A model generated the notes under the pieces. That model was not told the DNA's origin. It ran no database searches and saw only the letters and a list, made by a program, of their open reading frames with translations. From Phycisphaerae bacterium (GTDB lineage Bacteria; Planctomycetota; Phycisphaerae; UBA1845), in assembly GCA_029260115.1 (NCBI GenBank), contig JAJDDW010000016.1:124001-188000 (forward strand): a DNA stretch of 64,000 nucleotides. Direction: 5' to 3'. How positions within the stretch are numbered: position 1 is the first letter of the stretch; every line of letters starts with the position of its first letter. The translations under genes were made by a program, and so were the position numbers. Below are positions 53,239 through 63,000 of the stretch, piece by piece.

Positions 53239-54318
53239 TCATGCATCTCGGACGTTGCTTCCAGTCTTAATTGAGGATTCCGATGATACGGCTTCGATAA
53301 TACAGATACTGGAATCATCGACAGTTGCAATCCGCTGCAACTCGATCCCAGCCCTCGCAAGCAACTCTGTCCATTCGGTCGCATTGCGCTCCCGCCCGCC
53401 GGTCACCGCAAGCATGTTGAGGTCGCTCATCAACATCTCTTCGACTCGTGGGTCGGATGAGTCAATTCTAACTGGCACAACGGTCTCAATGACGAGCAGC
53501 CGGGTACCTGATTGCATCGCTGCTTGACAATGCTGAAGAACGCGCAGGGCTGAGCAGTCGTCGTATCCATGGAGTACGTTTTTCAATATATAGACGTCGG
53601 CGCCACTGGGGACCGCCAGCAGTAAGTCACCCGCTACGAGCCGGCAACGTTCAATAAGACCAGCTCGCTCAAGCCTCGCTGATGCACGATCAACGGCTTC
53701 TTGCCTATCCACAAGGATACCACGGGTTTGTGGATTCGCGGTCAAGATCGCTGAGATCAAACCGCCTCCGGCACCGCCAAGATCAGCGACGACTCCACAG
53801 CGAGAGAAATCGTAAGCCTCAACGATTGGAGCCATGTCAGCGGCGGTAGGTTCGGCAAATACCTTATGAAAAATCGCCTGTGCGTCTGGCTCCATCGACC
53901 ATCGAGATTTGATTCCGAGGCTCTCCATTACGCCGAACGCGTCAGTATTACCACCGTTCCTCACACATTCTGGTAGATACGTCCAGAAGTCGGCAAGCAG
54001 ATCGCCCCAAAAGACGACCGACGCCCAGATGGAGTTCGGTGCGCTTCTTCTTAGCGGATCACCGAATGAAGTCAGTGCGAAACGACCTGGCGTGGCTTCT
54101 TTAACAACGCCCAAACTGGTAAGTGCACGCAGCAGTCGATTCAACGAACTTGAATCTGATTCGGTTTCCGCCGCCAGCTCTTCGAGACTCTTCTCTCCGC
54201 TTTCCAATGCGTCGGCAATACCGAGTCGCACAGCAGCGCAGAGCGCCTTCCCGCGTAAGAACGCCTTGGCCATGTCCACTAGCGTATCCGCGGCATTTTT
54301 TTCTATTTCGGCAGTCAT
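53239..54318 (-). CDS. SAM-dependent O-methyltransferase (acetylserotonin/hydroxyneurosporene type)
   Basis: 359 residues from ATG 54318 (GGGAG site); an ATG at 54417 would add 33 unlikely residues. N-terminal dimerisation/winged-helix part (MAKAFLRGKALCAAVRLGIA, SLNRLLRALTSLGVV). SAM pocket VVADLGGAGGGLISAIL and RGILVDRQEAV. Catalytic-type His in LKNVLHGYDD, as in plant-like Methyltransf_2 enzymes. Substrate unknown. Its 3' end lies 195 bp before the VOC gene. Confidence 0.85.
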   Translation of the reverse strand: MTAEIEKNAADTLVDMAKAFLRGKALCAAVRLGIADALESGEKSLEELAAETESDSSSLNRLLRALTSLGVVKEATPGRFALTSFGDPLRRSAPNSIWASVVFWGDLLADFWTYLPECVRNGGNTDAFGVMESLGIKSRWSMEPDAQAIFHKVFAEPTAADMAPIVEAYDFSRCGVVADLGGAGGGLISAILTANPQTRGILVDRQEAVDRASARLERAGLIERCRLVAGDLLLAVPSGADVYILKNVLHGYDDCSALRVLQHCQAAMQSGTRLLVIETVVPVRIDSSDPRVEEMLMSDLNMLAVTGGRERNATEWTELLARAGIELQRIATVDDSSICIIEAVSSESSIKTGSNVRDA

Positions 54319-54558
54319 TGCATGCTCCCTATGTCCTTGCTCGTATCGAAACTGTGTGACGCATGGTACACGGATCGCACTAACCACAGCTAATGCGGCC
54401 ATGGTATCATCATACATCGACGGAGGCAGCCGAGCTAACCGTCACGACGTTTGAAATGTGGCGCCTGTCTATGAGCCTGCGTATTTCTTGAATATAGGAT
54501 TTGGACTAGAATTCTGGTTAAGGATGTCCACGACGAGTATCGAAACAGGGAGTTTGGT

Positions 54559-55272
54559 ATGAACAGCGTTGCACAGGTCATGAAGGAACTGAAGAAATGC
54601 GGTAGCGAGCAGACGCGCAGGACCTACGTGCGGCACGGCGCCGGCGACAATGTATTCGGGGTGAAAGTGGCAGACCTGAAAGTGATCGCCAAGAAAATCA
54701 AGGGTAAGCACGATTTAGCGTGCGAACTCTACGAAACCGGGAACTACGACGCCATGTATCTTGCGGGGCTGGTGGCTGACGGAAAACAGATGAGCAAGAA
54801 ACAGCTGAACGACTGGGCTAAGTCGGCAGCATGCGAGTGGATCTCGGAGTACGCCTTACCTTGGGTGGCGTCGGAGAGCCTACACGGACGCGACATGGCG
54901 ATGAAGTGGATCAAGTTAAAGAAAAAAGAGTCCATCGCGTCGTGTGGATGGAGTACGTATTCCAGCCTGGTCGCTATCACGCCGGATGAGGAGTTGGATT
55001 TAGTTGAAATCAAGGAGTTGTTGAAGCGCGTTGAAAAGGAAATCGATAGTTCAGCCAATCGTGTTAAGTACACGATGAACGGTTTCGTTATCGCTGTGGC
55101 AGCTTATGTGACGCCGCTTTTGAAACAGGCTAAGGCAACCGCGAAGAAACTCGGTAAAGTCGAGGTGGATATGGGGGATACTTCGTGCAAAGTGCCGCTG
55201 GCGTTGGAATACATTGAGAAGTTGGAAAAGGCGGGTCGGGTTGGCAAGAAACGCAAGACGACGCGATGTTAA
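54559..55272 (+). CDS. AlkD-like HEAT-repeat protein (DNA alkylation repair family), paralogue 1
   Basis: 237 residues. The family opening is RTYVRHGAGDNVFGVKVADL, followed by helical pairs and CEWISEYALPWVASESLH, then the catalytic-type region SCGWSTYSSLVAI. AlkD-type proteins remove alkylated purines or bind DNA through HEAT helices. The tail is Lys/Arg-rich. Whether this divergent member is an active glycosylase cannot be told. A second copy follows 48 bp downstream. Confidence 0.75.
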   Translation: MNSVAQVMKELKKCGSEQTRRTYVRHGAGDNVFGVKVADLKVIAKKIKGKHDLACELYETGNYDAMYLAGLVADGKQMSKKQLNDWAKSAACEWISEYALPWVASESLHGRDMAMKWIKLKKKESIASCGWSTYSSLVAITPDEELDLVEIKELLKRVEKEIDSSANRVKYTMNGFVIAVAAYVTPLLKQAKATAKKLGKVEVDMGDTSCKVPLALEYIEKLEKAGRVGKKRKTTRC

Positions 55273-55320
55273 GAACACTCCTGCTCCCAAAAGGGGCCCA
55301 ACCACACTAGAATTACGCCC

Positions 55321-55986
55321 ATGACCATCAAAGAAACACTAAAGCAGCTCGAAGCGCTTGGCAACGAGAAGATGCGGAAACAAAACACCAATCACGGTGC
55401 CGGTGACAATCAGTACGGCGTTCGACGCGGCGATGTGCGCAAACTGGCAAAGAAGATCAAGACCAACCACAAGTTGGCTATGGGTCTCTGGAAGACCGGG
55501 AACATCGACGCACAGTTCTTGGCAATCCTCCTACTCGCAACAAAGTCCTTGTCTGCGGACGAGATGGATCGGATGGTGCGGTCAGTCACCTTTGTCGAAG
55601 TGGCTGACTGGCTCAACGCTTACGTCGTCAAGAATCACCCCGACAAGGAGACGCTTCGCCAAGGATGGATGACCACAAATGACCCTATGGCTGCACGGGC
55701 CGGGTGGAACGCTACAGCCGGGCGGGTGGTGAAAAGTCCAGAAGGGCTCGACCTCCCTGCGCTTCTGGATCGCATCGAATCTGAAATGGGGAGTGCCGCT
55801 TCAGAAGTGCAGTGGACGATGAACTATTGTCTTGTAGAAATCGGAATCCACTTCCCCAATTACCGCAAGCGTGCCCTCGCCATTGGAGAGACGCTGGGAA
55901 TCTTCCGTGACTTACCATGTCCCAAGGGTTGTACCTCGCCCTTTGCCCCCATCTGGATTAACGAAATGGTGAGCCGGAAAGGCTGA
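55321..55986 (+). CDS. AlkD-like HEAT-repeat protein, paralogue 2
   Basis: 221 residues, same opening plan as paralogue 1: NTNHGAGDNQYGVRRGDVRKLAKKIK and LAMGLWKTGNIDAQFLAI (described by segments; compare LACELYETGNYDAMYLAG upstream). It has RAGWNATAGRVVK where the first has SCGWSTYSSL. The C-terminus has CPKGCTSPFAPIWI. Clearly a tandem duplication that has diverged. Function presumed as for its neighbour. Confidence 0.75.
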   Translation: MTIKETLKQLEALGNEKMRKQNTNHGAGDNQYGVRRGDVRKLAKKIKTNHKLAMGLWKTGNIDAQFLAILLLATKSLSADEMDRMVRSVTFVEVADWLNAYVVKNHPDKETLRQGWMTTNDPMAARAGWNATAGRVVKSPEGLDLPALLDRIESEMGSAASEVQWTMNYCLVEIGIHFPNYRKRALAIGETLGIFRDLPCPKGCTSPFAPIWINEMVSRKG

Positions 55987-56272
55987 ATTACTCCATCCCT
56001 TAACAGTATCTTCTCCATAGAATAGCTATGGGGCCAATACTTCAGCGACTATGAACTCTTTGGGGCTGGCAGGGCGTTCATATGCGCTTTCATGGTATAG
56101 ATGTTATGAAATCCTTCGATCGGAATGTCGTATGCAAGGCTTAATGGAGGGCATAATCGTCTTGGATTCTCACGTTAGCACGCGCAGGGGGAAGTCGCCC
56201 CGGTCCAACTAGCTTGCTAACTCGTTTGAGTAGCGCCCCCCTGCCAATCGGCCTATCCCGAAAAACTGAAAA

Positions 56273-56725
56273 TCACTTATCGAGGTGGACGATATCGTTT
56301 ACCCAAACACCACCCGACGCAGCGTGATAGAGCCAGCCCACCGTTGTGCTCCCGCTCACGGCCGTGGGTGGATTGGCATTTGCGGCTGCCCAGCCGATTC
56401 CGCCTTTACTTGGTCCGCTTGGGCAGGGCGGGATTGCGCGCAAGTACGGACCGTACTTGTAGATGGCCGATGGATTGCTGGACATGGCTCCGGAAGCACT
56501 CGTGTATCTGACGATAGCCACCAGTGAGCCAGGGTAGTTCCCATCGTGGTCGATCATGTACAGATCGAGCGTGGTGCGCATCGTTGCTAAGTCGCCACCA
56601 AGCGCAGCCAAGTCCGCACCCTCCACTGCACGCGACATGCGGGGAGCGGCAATTGCAGCGATGATTCCTATGATCACGACAACGATGACCAGCTCAATGA
56701 GTGAGAAACCAGGTTTTCGGACCAT
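56273..56725 (-). CDS. Type II secretion/type IV pilus-like pseudopilin
   Basis: 150 residues. The prepilin leader and helix are classic: MVRKPG|FSLIELVIVVVIIGIIAA with cleavage before Phe and Glu5. A GspG-like body follows (LRTTLDLYMIDHDGNYPGS-type segment), then a Gly/Ser/Pro-rich variable part ending WLYHAASGGVWVNDIVHL. Exported by the type II/pilus machinery; no secretion ATPase gene is in the window. Stands alone. Confidence 0.88.
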   Translation of the reverse strand: MVRKPGFSLIELVIVVVIIGIIAAIAAPRMSRAVEGADLAALGGDLATMRTTLDLYMIDHDGNYPGSLVAIVRYTSASGAMSSNPSAIYKYGPYLRAIPPCPSGPSKGGIGWAAANANPPTAVSGSTTVGWLYHAASGGVWVNDIVHLDK

Positions 56726-56915
56726 ATGCTTGCTCGTGTGCTGTTTCCTAAGAAGGGTCGGGCTGTGTATCGGCGAGATATGAGCAACACTTCACCAATC
56801 AATCTGTTCCTATCGTTTATTCCGTAATCCATGTCAACAATGGACGTATGAATTGACTGGATCTCCAGCCACACGATGTGTACGCAACTCAAATCAAGTG
56901 TAAATGGAGAATGGG

Positions 56916-57200
56916 ATGACTTTTTTTCGAATAATTGTTGTATTGATTCGGTCGCTAGTTAGAACGCAAACTGAGCTTGCCGCCGAAAATCTAGCCCTTC
57001 GCCAATAACTCGCTGTTCTTGAACATTCATCTAAACGACCGCGTCTCAAAAAGCGCGACCGTATCTTTTGGGTAGGCTGACGCAGCGATGGGCTGTATGG
57101 CGCTGCATGCTGGTTATTGTCCAGCCCGACACCTCGTAAGATCGAATTGCCCGAACAAGGCAAAGTGATTTCGATACCGAGAGTCGGCGAGCTTTGTGGC
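56916..57200 (+). pseudogene. Integrase/transposase remnant
   Basis: Begins MTFFRIIVVLIRSLVRTQTE, then LAAENLALRQ, a TAA stop, LAVLEHSSKRPRLKKRDRIF and, after a frameshift, TQRWAVWRCMLVIVQPDTS. This is the N-terminus of rve-type integrase/transposase proteins. Immediately after, EQGKVISIPRVGEL matches the extreme C-terminus (KV.AIP.VGGLHH). So the catalytic middle (about 250 codons) is deleted, and stops and frameshifts mark a dead element. Confidence 0.7.
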
Positions 57201-57374
57201 TTGGTTCATCCTTTGGAAAGTCTCCATGCGCTGCGGAACACGTTTGTACTGGTTACGTGATTCCGTCGAATCCGGCTTGATCTGCGTAAAGGGCCACGGC
57301 TACAACGGCTCGTTCATGGTCCAGATTCGCCACGGGTTTCGATCAGGTATAAGCCGGGACGGCGCGGATGACAT

Positions 57375-57866
57375 TTATGGGAGGGGCACCAATTCCATCA
57401 GATAGTAGATGCCAGTGTCGCCAATGCGGTTGAAGCCCAAGCGCTCATAGAGTCTGAGTGCGGGGTTGGCATGCTCTACATGGATGCGCACCGCTAGACC
57501 TCGCTTGGCTCCTTCGTCGATAAGTGACATTAACAAGGCACTTCCCAGGCCAGCATTCCGAAAGGCTGGCAGTAGGGCGATATCTATGATACGAATCTCA
57601 TCGGTACGCCGATCAACATAGAGTCGGCCCACCGGACAATTTTCTTGCATGATGATGTTGAATGTCGCATCGGGAAACTGTTGCTGATAGTATTGATCTT
57701 GGGCGTCGAACTGCATGCGAAGGAAGGTTTCCTTTTGCTGATCGTCCCAGGGCAGCAGGGTGAGCTCTTCCTCACGCGTGGCCGCATAAACCTGGAACAG
57801 GAACGCCCGGTCATCCATGCATGCTGGACGAAGTTCATAAGGCGTTCTCATAGGCCAGTCTACCAT
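57375..57866 (-). CDS. GNAT-family N-acetyltransferase
   Basis: 163 residues (ATG 57851 is an alternative start). ELRPACMDDRAFLFQVYAATR opening, DIALLPAFRNAGLGSALLMSL is the acetyl-CoA loop with the Q/RxxGxG/A motif, and NPALRLYERLGF the family C-terminal segment. Genes of this type often sit with tail-collar proteins, as here, 43 bp downstream of the last of three. May acetylate a component of that system. Confidence 0.85.
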   Translation of the reverse strand: MVDWPMRTPYELRPACMDDRAFLFQVYAATREEELTLLPWDDQQKETFLRMQFDAQDQYYQQQFPDATFNIIMQENCPVGRLYVDRRTDEIRIIDIALLPAFRNAGLGSALLMSLIDEGAKRGLAVRIHVEHANPALRLYERLGFNRIGDTGIYYLMELVPLP

Positions 57867-57909
57867 AATAAGAATTGGTGCAGACAGCTGTCTCGATCAA
57901 CGCTGGCGA

Positions 57910-58428
57910 TTAACTGCGGGAGGGGTAGATTCCAACTAATGCAATAATGTAATACATGGTTAAGAATGGCTGCATGTTGTTGTGTGGTTGACTACCTCCA
58001 CCGCTGGTGGCCATTGCTTGCGGGGACATAGCCGCTACCGTACCAGGATTGGCATATGCCACCTCACTGGCGGCAGCCATTACTTTGTCCTTCGGGTTAT
58101 TAGAGGATGCGTCTTCATCGGACCCCTTCAATGGATGCGAATGGGCTGGAATTTGGGTTTGAGATAAGGTGGTTGTTTCTTCGCCACCTTTTTGACCAAG
58201 CCGACGATCTGTCAAACCCGGGCCGCGGCCAGGATGCATGGGGGCTCGTCCCTTCATATTCGGGAGGGCGGTCGTCGTACGACCGTCACCGCCGTATGTT
58301 GTACCGATAAGTGAAAACAGAGTGGTATTTTGCGCGATGGGCAATAGCTGACCGTCGCAAAAAGCCCAGCCGCGTGGCGCGAAATTGCCAGCAAAAATGC
58401 GTATCTCTGCAATAAAGGGTTCAGACAT
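57910..58428 (-). CDS. Tail-collar-domain protein (MdpB-like), paralogue 1
   Basis: 172 residues, beginning MSEPFIAEIRIFAGNFAPRG with GWAFCDGQLLPIAQNTTLFSL and YGGDGRTTTALPNMKGRAPM. The C-terminus is QPHNNMQPFLTMYYIIALVG. This is the phage tail-collar/microcystin-dependent-protein fold. AAGGA before ATG. First of three close copies; probably a secreted or particle-bound trimer. Confidence 0.93.
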   Translation of the reverse strand: MSEPFIAEIRIFAGNFAPRGWAFCDGQLLPIAQNTTLFSLIGTTYGGDGRTTTALPNMKGRAPMHPGRGPGLTDRRLGQKGGEETTTLSQTQIPAHSHPLKGSDEDASSNNPKDKVMAAASEVAYANPGTVAAMSPQAMATSGGGSQPHNNMQPFLTMYYIIALVGIYPSRS

Positions 58429-58440
58429 AGTGCGATCCTT

Positions 58441-58956
58441 TTAGGTTCTTGATGGATAAATACCGACCAGCGCCACAATAAAACTTACGCATAAGAACGG
58501 CATCAAGTTGGTATGCGATTGTCCACCAGAATTGTTGCCAATGGCCTGATTGCTCATCGTTACTAGATCTGTCGGGCTACCATAGCTCGACTCCTCTGCT
58601 AAGGCAGAAACAGCATTTACCGGATTGGTTGACCCAGCGGGGTCTGACGTACCTCTGATGGTATGACCATGCGCAGGAAGCTGCTGTGTCGTTAGGGTAA
58701 CTGCTTCCTGCCCACTTTTGGCACCAAGTCTCCGGTCGGTAAGCCCAGGACCATTTCCCGCGTGTATCGGAATGCGCCCGCGCAAGTCAGGCAGCCCGAA
58801 GGTCGTCCTTCCGTCACCGCCGTAGATCGTACCAAAAAGCGAAAACAGGGCGTCATTACTGCTAACGGCCAAGAGCGATCCATCACAAAAAGCCCAGCCG
58901 CGTGGTGCAAAGTTGCCTGCAAACATACGGATTTCACCAACGAATGGTTCCGACAT
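58441..58956 (-). CDS. Tail-collar-domain protein, paralogue 2
   Basis: 171 residues with an AGGAGG site. MSEPFVGEIRMFAGNFAPRG start, YGGDGRTTFGLPDLRGRIPI, and SHTNLMPFLCVSFIVALVGI end. Its middle loop (about 95-135) differs from both neighbours, in keeping with a variable ligand- or partner-binding tip on a shared frame. Twelve base pairs from paralogue 1. Confidence 0.93.
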   Translation of the reverse strand: MSEPFVGEIRMFAGNFAPRGWAFCDGSLLAVSSNDALFSLFGTIYGGDGRTTFGLPDLRGRIPIHAGNGPGLTDRRLGAKSGQEAVTLTTQQLPAHGHTIRGTSDPAGSTNPVNAVSALAEESSYGSPTDLVTMSNQAIGNNSGGQSHTNLMPFLCVSFIVALVGIYPSRT

Positions 58957-58971
58957 GTCAGATTCTCCTCC

Positions 58972-59484
58972 TTAATTTCTCGACGGGAACACCCCTTGTA
59001 GCGCAATTGCAAAACTAACGGTTAGAAACGGTTGCATGTTGTCATGCGACTGACTACCACCGGCATTCGCCACCGCTTGTGTTGCCATGTCAACCAAGGT
59101 CTGCGGCGCCCGATAGGTTTTCAGTGCGGCCACCCCGGGAAGTAAACCGCTCGGATCTTCCGCATCCGCCCGGGCAGTCGTGGCCATTACCGGGTGTTGG
59201 TGTGCAGGAATTTCCGGCGTCGAGAGCGTATGGGTCTCTTCGCCTCCTTTTTGACCTTGCATATGATTAACGCCATTGGATGCACCCACGTGGATTGGCG
59301 TTCGCCCACGTAAATCTGGCAATGCGAAGCTGGTCCTACCGTCTCCGCCATAAGTCGTTCCAAGCAATGAATATAATGATTGGTTTTGATTGATAGGCAA
59401 GATCTGCCCGTCGCAGAAAGCCCAACCACGCGGCGCGAAGTTGAAGCCAACCATGCGGATTTCAGCTAAGAAGGGTTCAGACAT
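58972..59484 (-). CDS. Tail-collar-domain protein, paralogue 3
   Basis: 170 residues from ATG 59484. MSEPFLAEIRMVGFNFAPRG, DGQILPINQNQSLYSLLGTT, LPDLRGRTPIHVG, and SHDNMQPFLTVSFAIALQGV. The middle loop (KTYRAPQTLVDMATQA region) is distinct. Fifteen base pairs from paralogue 2 and 25 from the DUF6916-like gene, so all belong to one transcript. Confidence 0.93.
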   Translation of the reverse strand: MSEPFLAEIRMVGFNFAPRGWAFCDGQILPINQNQSLYSLLGTTYGGDGRTSFALPDLRGRTPIHVGASNGVNHMQGQKGGEETHTLSTPEIPAHQHPVMATTARADAEDPSGLLPGVAALKTYRAPQTLVDMATQAVANAGGSQSHDNMQPFLTVSFAIALQGVFPSRN

Positions 59485-59509
59485 CAATGATTCCTTTTTT
59501 CAATCGTCC

Positions 59510-59971
59510 TTAGTTAAAGACCGCCTCGTACAACATTACTGTCCCTTGCTCCTCGGGGCCGATGGGCACTAAAAATATATCCAACTGCCCCAGCTCGGGA
59601 TGTTGCATCTTGTAGATTTGTTGGGGCAAATACGGATTGGCTTTAGTACCCCTGAAAAGTAAGGAAAAGCCTTCTCGGTTGTTCGCATCTGCGTCCGGGG
59701 AGACCGATGAACCTAGGTTTTTGGTCTCCATCAACTCTACATTAATCGTATCCCCTGTTTCCAGGTGAATAGTGAACTGGCTGCCAACGTGACTATCGAA
59801 CACCGATTTGGTGACCTGATCTAACATGAGTTGTTGGCCTCCACAAATAACTTGACCCAAACTAGCCGCCGCTCTGGACGGTAACATCATCGTGTAGAAC
59901 GCACCGGTCGCCGCACAAGTAATGTGCCCTAAAAAAGCACGACGCGGTAGGATTCGTTTTTCGATGTTCAT
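59510..59971 (-). CDS. DUF6916-like exported protein with Tat-type leader
   Basis: 153 residues from ATG 59971 (8 bp after AAGGAG). The leader LPRRAFLGHITCAATGAFY has twin arginines followed by a hydrophobic stretch, resembling a Tat signal. The mature domain is HVGSQFTIHLETGDTINVEL, then EGFSLLFRGTKANPYLPQQI and HPELGQLDIFLVPIGPE, matching the pattern of DUF6916 proteins that accompany tail-collar genes. Function unknown. Confidence 0.75.
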   Translation of the reverse strand: MNIEKRILPRRAFLGHITCAATGAFYTMMLPSRAAASLGQVICGGQQLMLDQVTKSVFDSHVGSQFTIHLETGDTINVELMETKNLGSSVSPDADANNREGFSLLFRGTKANPYLPQQIYKMQHPELGQLDIFLVPIGPEEQGTVMLYEAVFN

Positions 59972-60037
59972 AATCATAACTCCTTCGCACGGTCAGTCTA
60001 CATGAGTTTATCGTCACCGGCCATTGTTTACTTGCCC

Positions 60038-63000
60038 TTACGGTATCGGAACCGGGATAGAGCCGGGGGTGACGATAGTAATCTGCTTATCGCCTAAACC
60101 CGTTGTAATGAATACTACAGGATCAGTACTGTTGGTCGTGTTGCCGTTGGCCTTAATATTTCCATTGTCGTCGTTAAAATCGCTGCCAACGCCCAGTGAG
60201 CCTGCTAATTCGAAGGCGGCATCAAAGTCACGCTCCAATTCGTACCCGAATATGCTCTCATTATTATTGAGGTCTAGTCGAAGAAGTGGTGCTACACCGC
60301 CAGCCGCTGGATCGGTAGATCGGAAACCAGCAACAAAACCGCCTTGCGCTGCCACTGAATTACCACGCATTGTATTGTTGTTAACTGTGGCATTGATGGT
60401 CATGAGATCCTTAACTTCGAGGACCACATCGGCTGGTCCGTTGTCTTGGATATTTCCATTATTATCAATCAACACGTTGACTAATCCTGCTAAAAGAGTA
60501 CCGAATCCACGCACCCGGATTCCTTGTAGTCCAAAATCAGTTATCAAAGGGTTGTTGGCGATTGTAAGGTCTGCGATGGCCGTCGTGTTTTCGCCTTCCA
60601 ATTGGAAATCAATACCACGACCCGTGCCCATGATTGGACTGAATGCTTTTTCTCCATCAAGGCTGTTGCCAGTCACATGGAATTTCGAATTCGTCTCATC
60701 TTGTATCGCCAAGTCCATGCCGTCATTTTCGATATCTGATATGGTGTTGTTGGTTATGGCTACCTGGTTAGATAAGGCACCTGTCCCTGCATTCCCGCTG
60801 ATTGTCACCTCAACTCCGCGCACCACTTGGGAGATGATATTGCTGTCGATCTGTGCATCTAACTGTGCACTCGCGTTACTCTCGAACTGAATATCAATCG
60901 CCGTAGCAGTGCTGTCAAACATCGCGCTATCGCCGGAGATTTCGTTTTCTCTTAATTGGACCTGTAACGTGCTTGTCGCTTGCGTGTTGGCGATGCAAAT
61001 CCCATCGACATCCTCGCCCAGATTACCGATCACGCTTTGACGAACTGTAATCGAAGCACCGACCTCTTCAAGAAGTATGGCCTCCTCACGTTCTAGTGAA
61101 GCATCGCCTATGTCCTGCAGGTCAAGGAACGAAAGGTCTGCTGTGTCGGCACCGGTTATATGGATACCAAATCCTGATTGACCACCTGCGGTCCCTGCGC
61201 GGGCTATGTCAAACCGTTGGATTGTCGTGGGATTAACCACGTCATTCGTGCCACCTGCAATGAAAACAGTCTTGGTGCGGTTGATGCTGATACCGCTACT
61301 GTTGGTCGTCCCCATGAACTTGATGAATCCACCGCCGCTCAAGGAGGCCCCTTGGTTAAGCGTGAAGCTGGCAGCGTTACCTATGGGGCTTTCCACGAAT
61401 ACGCCATCTAACATGGCATCTTGAATCTCCACGCGATGCACGGCAAACGGTTGCGCCAAGTCAGGCAAGTGAATGCCTTGAATTGTGCTGTTTGTGGATT
61501 TGAGACGATCAAAGATCCATCCATCCACACCACTGGTTGAGCCAATCGTATTAATTATGCTAACAGCTGCGCCGCCAATGGCATCAATCGTAGTTAAACT
61601 GGCGGTTAACCTAATCGTGCCACTATTCGAGGCCAGCAAACCGTGCCCGTTGGCCGTGGTGATGCTCAAATTATCGAACGTAAATGTTGCGCCTGCGTTG
61701 CTTAACAGGTTTAGACCATCGCCTGTGGCTTGGCCTGCATCGACGATGTTCGTCGTCCCGAAGTCACTGATCATGGCTGGGGCATTGTTAACTGAGATAC
61801 CGTGACTTGATGCGTTGTTGACAGTGGTTCGATCAGTCACCAGTGTACCACTCACTTGGGTTAGATTGATGCCTACTGTTGGGCTAGTGTTTGATGTGAG
61901 ACTGGCGAATGTTAGATCAACATCGACTTGCTGTATGTTGATTGCCGAACCACCGGTCGCGGCCGCGTCGCCAGATAGCACGGTCAGTTTCCCACTATTA
62001 GAAGCAGTTAGCCCACTACCATTTGCAGTTGTTAAATCCAAACTATCGAAGGTAAAGTTTCCGCTAGCGCCGGAAATAGTGATGCCGTCTCCATTTGGAA
62101 TTGTCAGTGTTGCAGCATTATGCATGACGACATCAGCAGCTACCGAAACAAATATCATGCCTGTGCCACCGGTATCTGTGATGGGAGCGCCCCCGAGCGT
62201 TAGCCGCCCACCAGTTAGGTTGCTCACGTCCATCAGTCGACCGGTCGTGTTGCTAATTGTGCCATTAAAGTCCACCGTGGGTGACCCAGCCGTTAGACGC
62301 AATGCGGTGCCGGTTGCGTTGACGATGGATGCATTTGTAAATGTATAGGTGCCCGAACTATTGGTAATATCAATCCCGAGACCAGGGCTGTTGTCATTTG
62401 ATAGGCCGTTGATGGCTACGTCACCTAGGGCATCCATGATGTGAATCCCCATAGCGCCGTTGGTAATCACGCTGCCCGAAAGTTCAACTGAACCACTAGG
62501 CATGTTGTCGATTTGAACCACATGACCAGTAGTGTTTTTAGTGATCGTACCGGGGTAGACAAGTGTTACCGACGTGTTATCCAACGTGATCGCCGAGCCG
62601 ACTGAATCAATCATGGTTCCGCTAGTCGCTGATAGTTGCCCGCCTACGTTGACCAATCGGATGCCATGCGATGGACTGTTATCCGAAGATAATTCATCGA
62701 AGCCAAGATTGATTGTGCCACCGTTGGCAATGTCCAAGGCGCCACCTGTCCCCGATATCGAAAGCGCATTCACCACCAACGAGCCAACAGTTATACCCGT
62801 GTCAACAATGCCGACGCCGTTTGGCGTATCACCGATATGTAAACCGCGAATCGTGTTATCTGTAGCTGCTGCGATGCCGTTGCCCGTCGTGCTAGTGATT
62901 ACTGGATGATTGGTTACGAGCGGGGGGGTCGCTGCTAAATCAGTGACATCCGGAACCACGATACCTAACCCCGCAAGGCTGGTCATCAGGTCAACACCTT

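Noticed and set aside
53010..53384. 124-codon minus-strand frame between the VOC and methyltransferase genes
   Set aside because: It overlaps both genes in another frame and resembles no family.
57910..59484. Prophage tail region
   Set aside because: Tail-collar domains are present, but no head, portal, terminase, baseplate or lysis genes are near, and such proteins are common in non-phage secreted systems.
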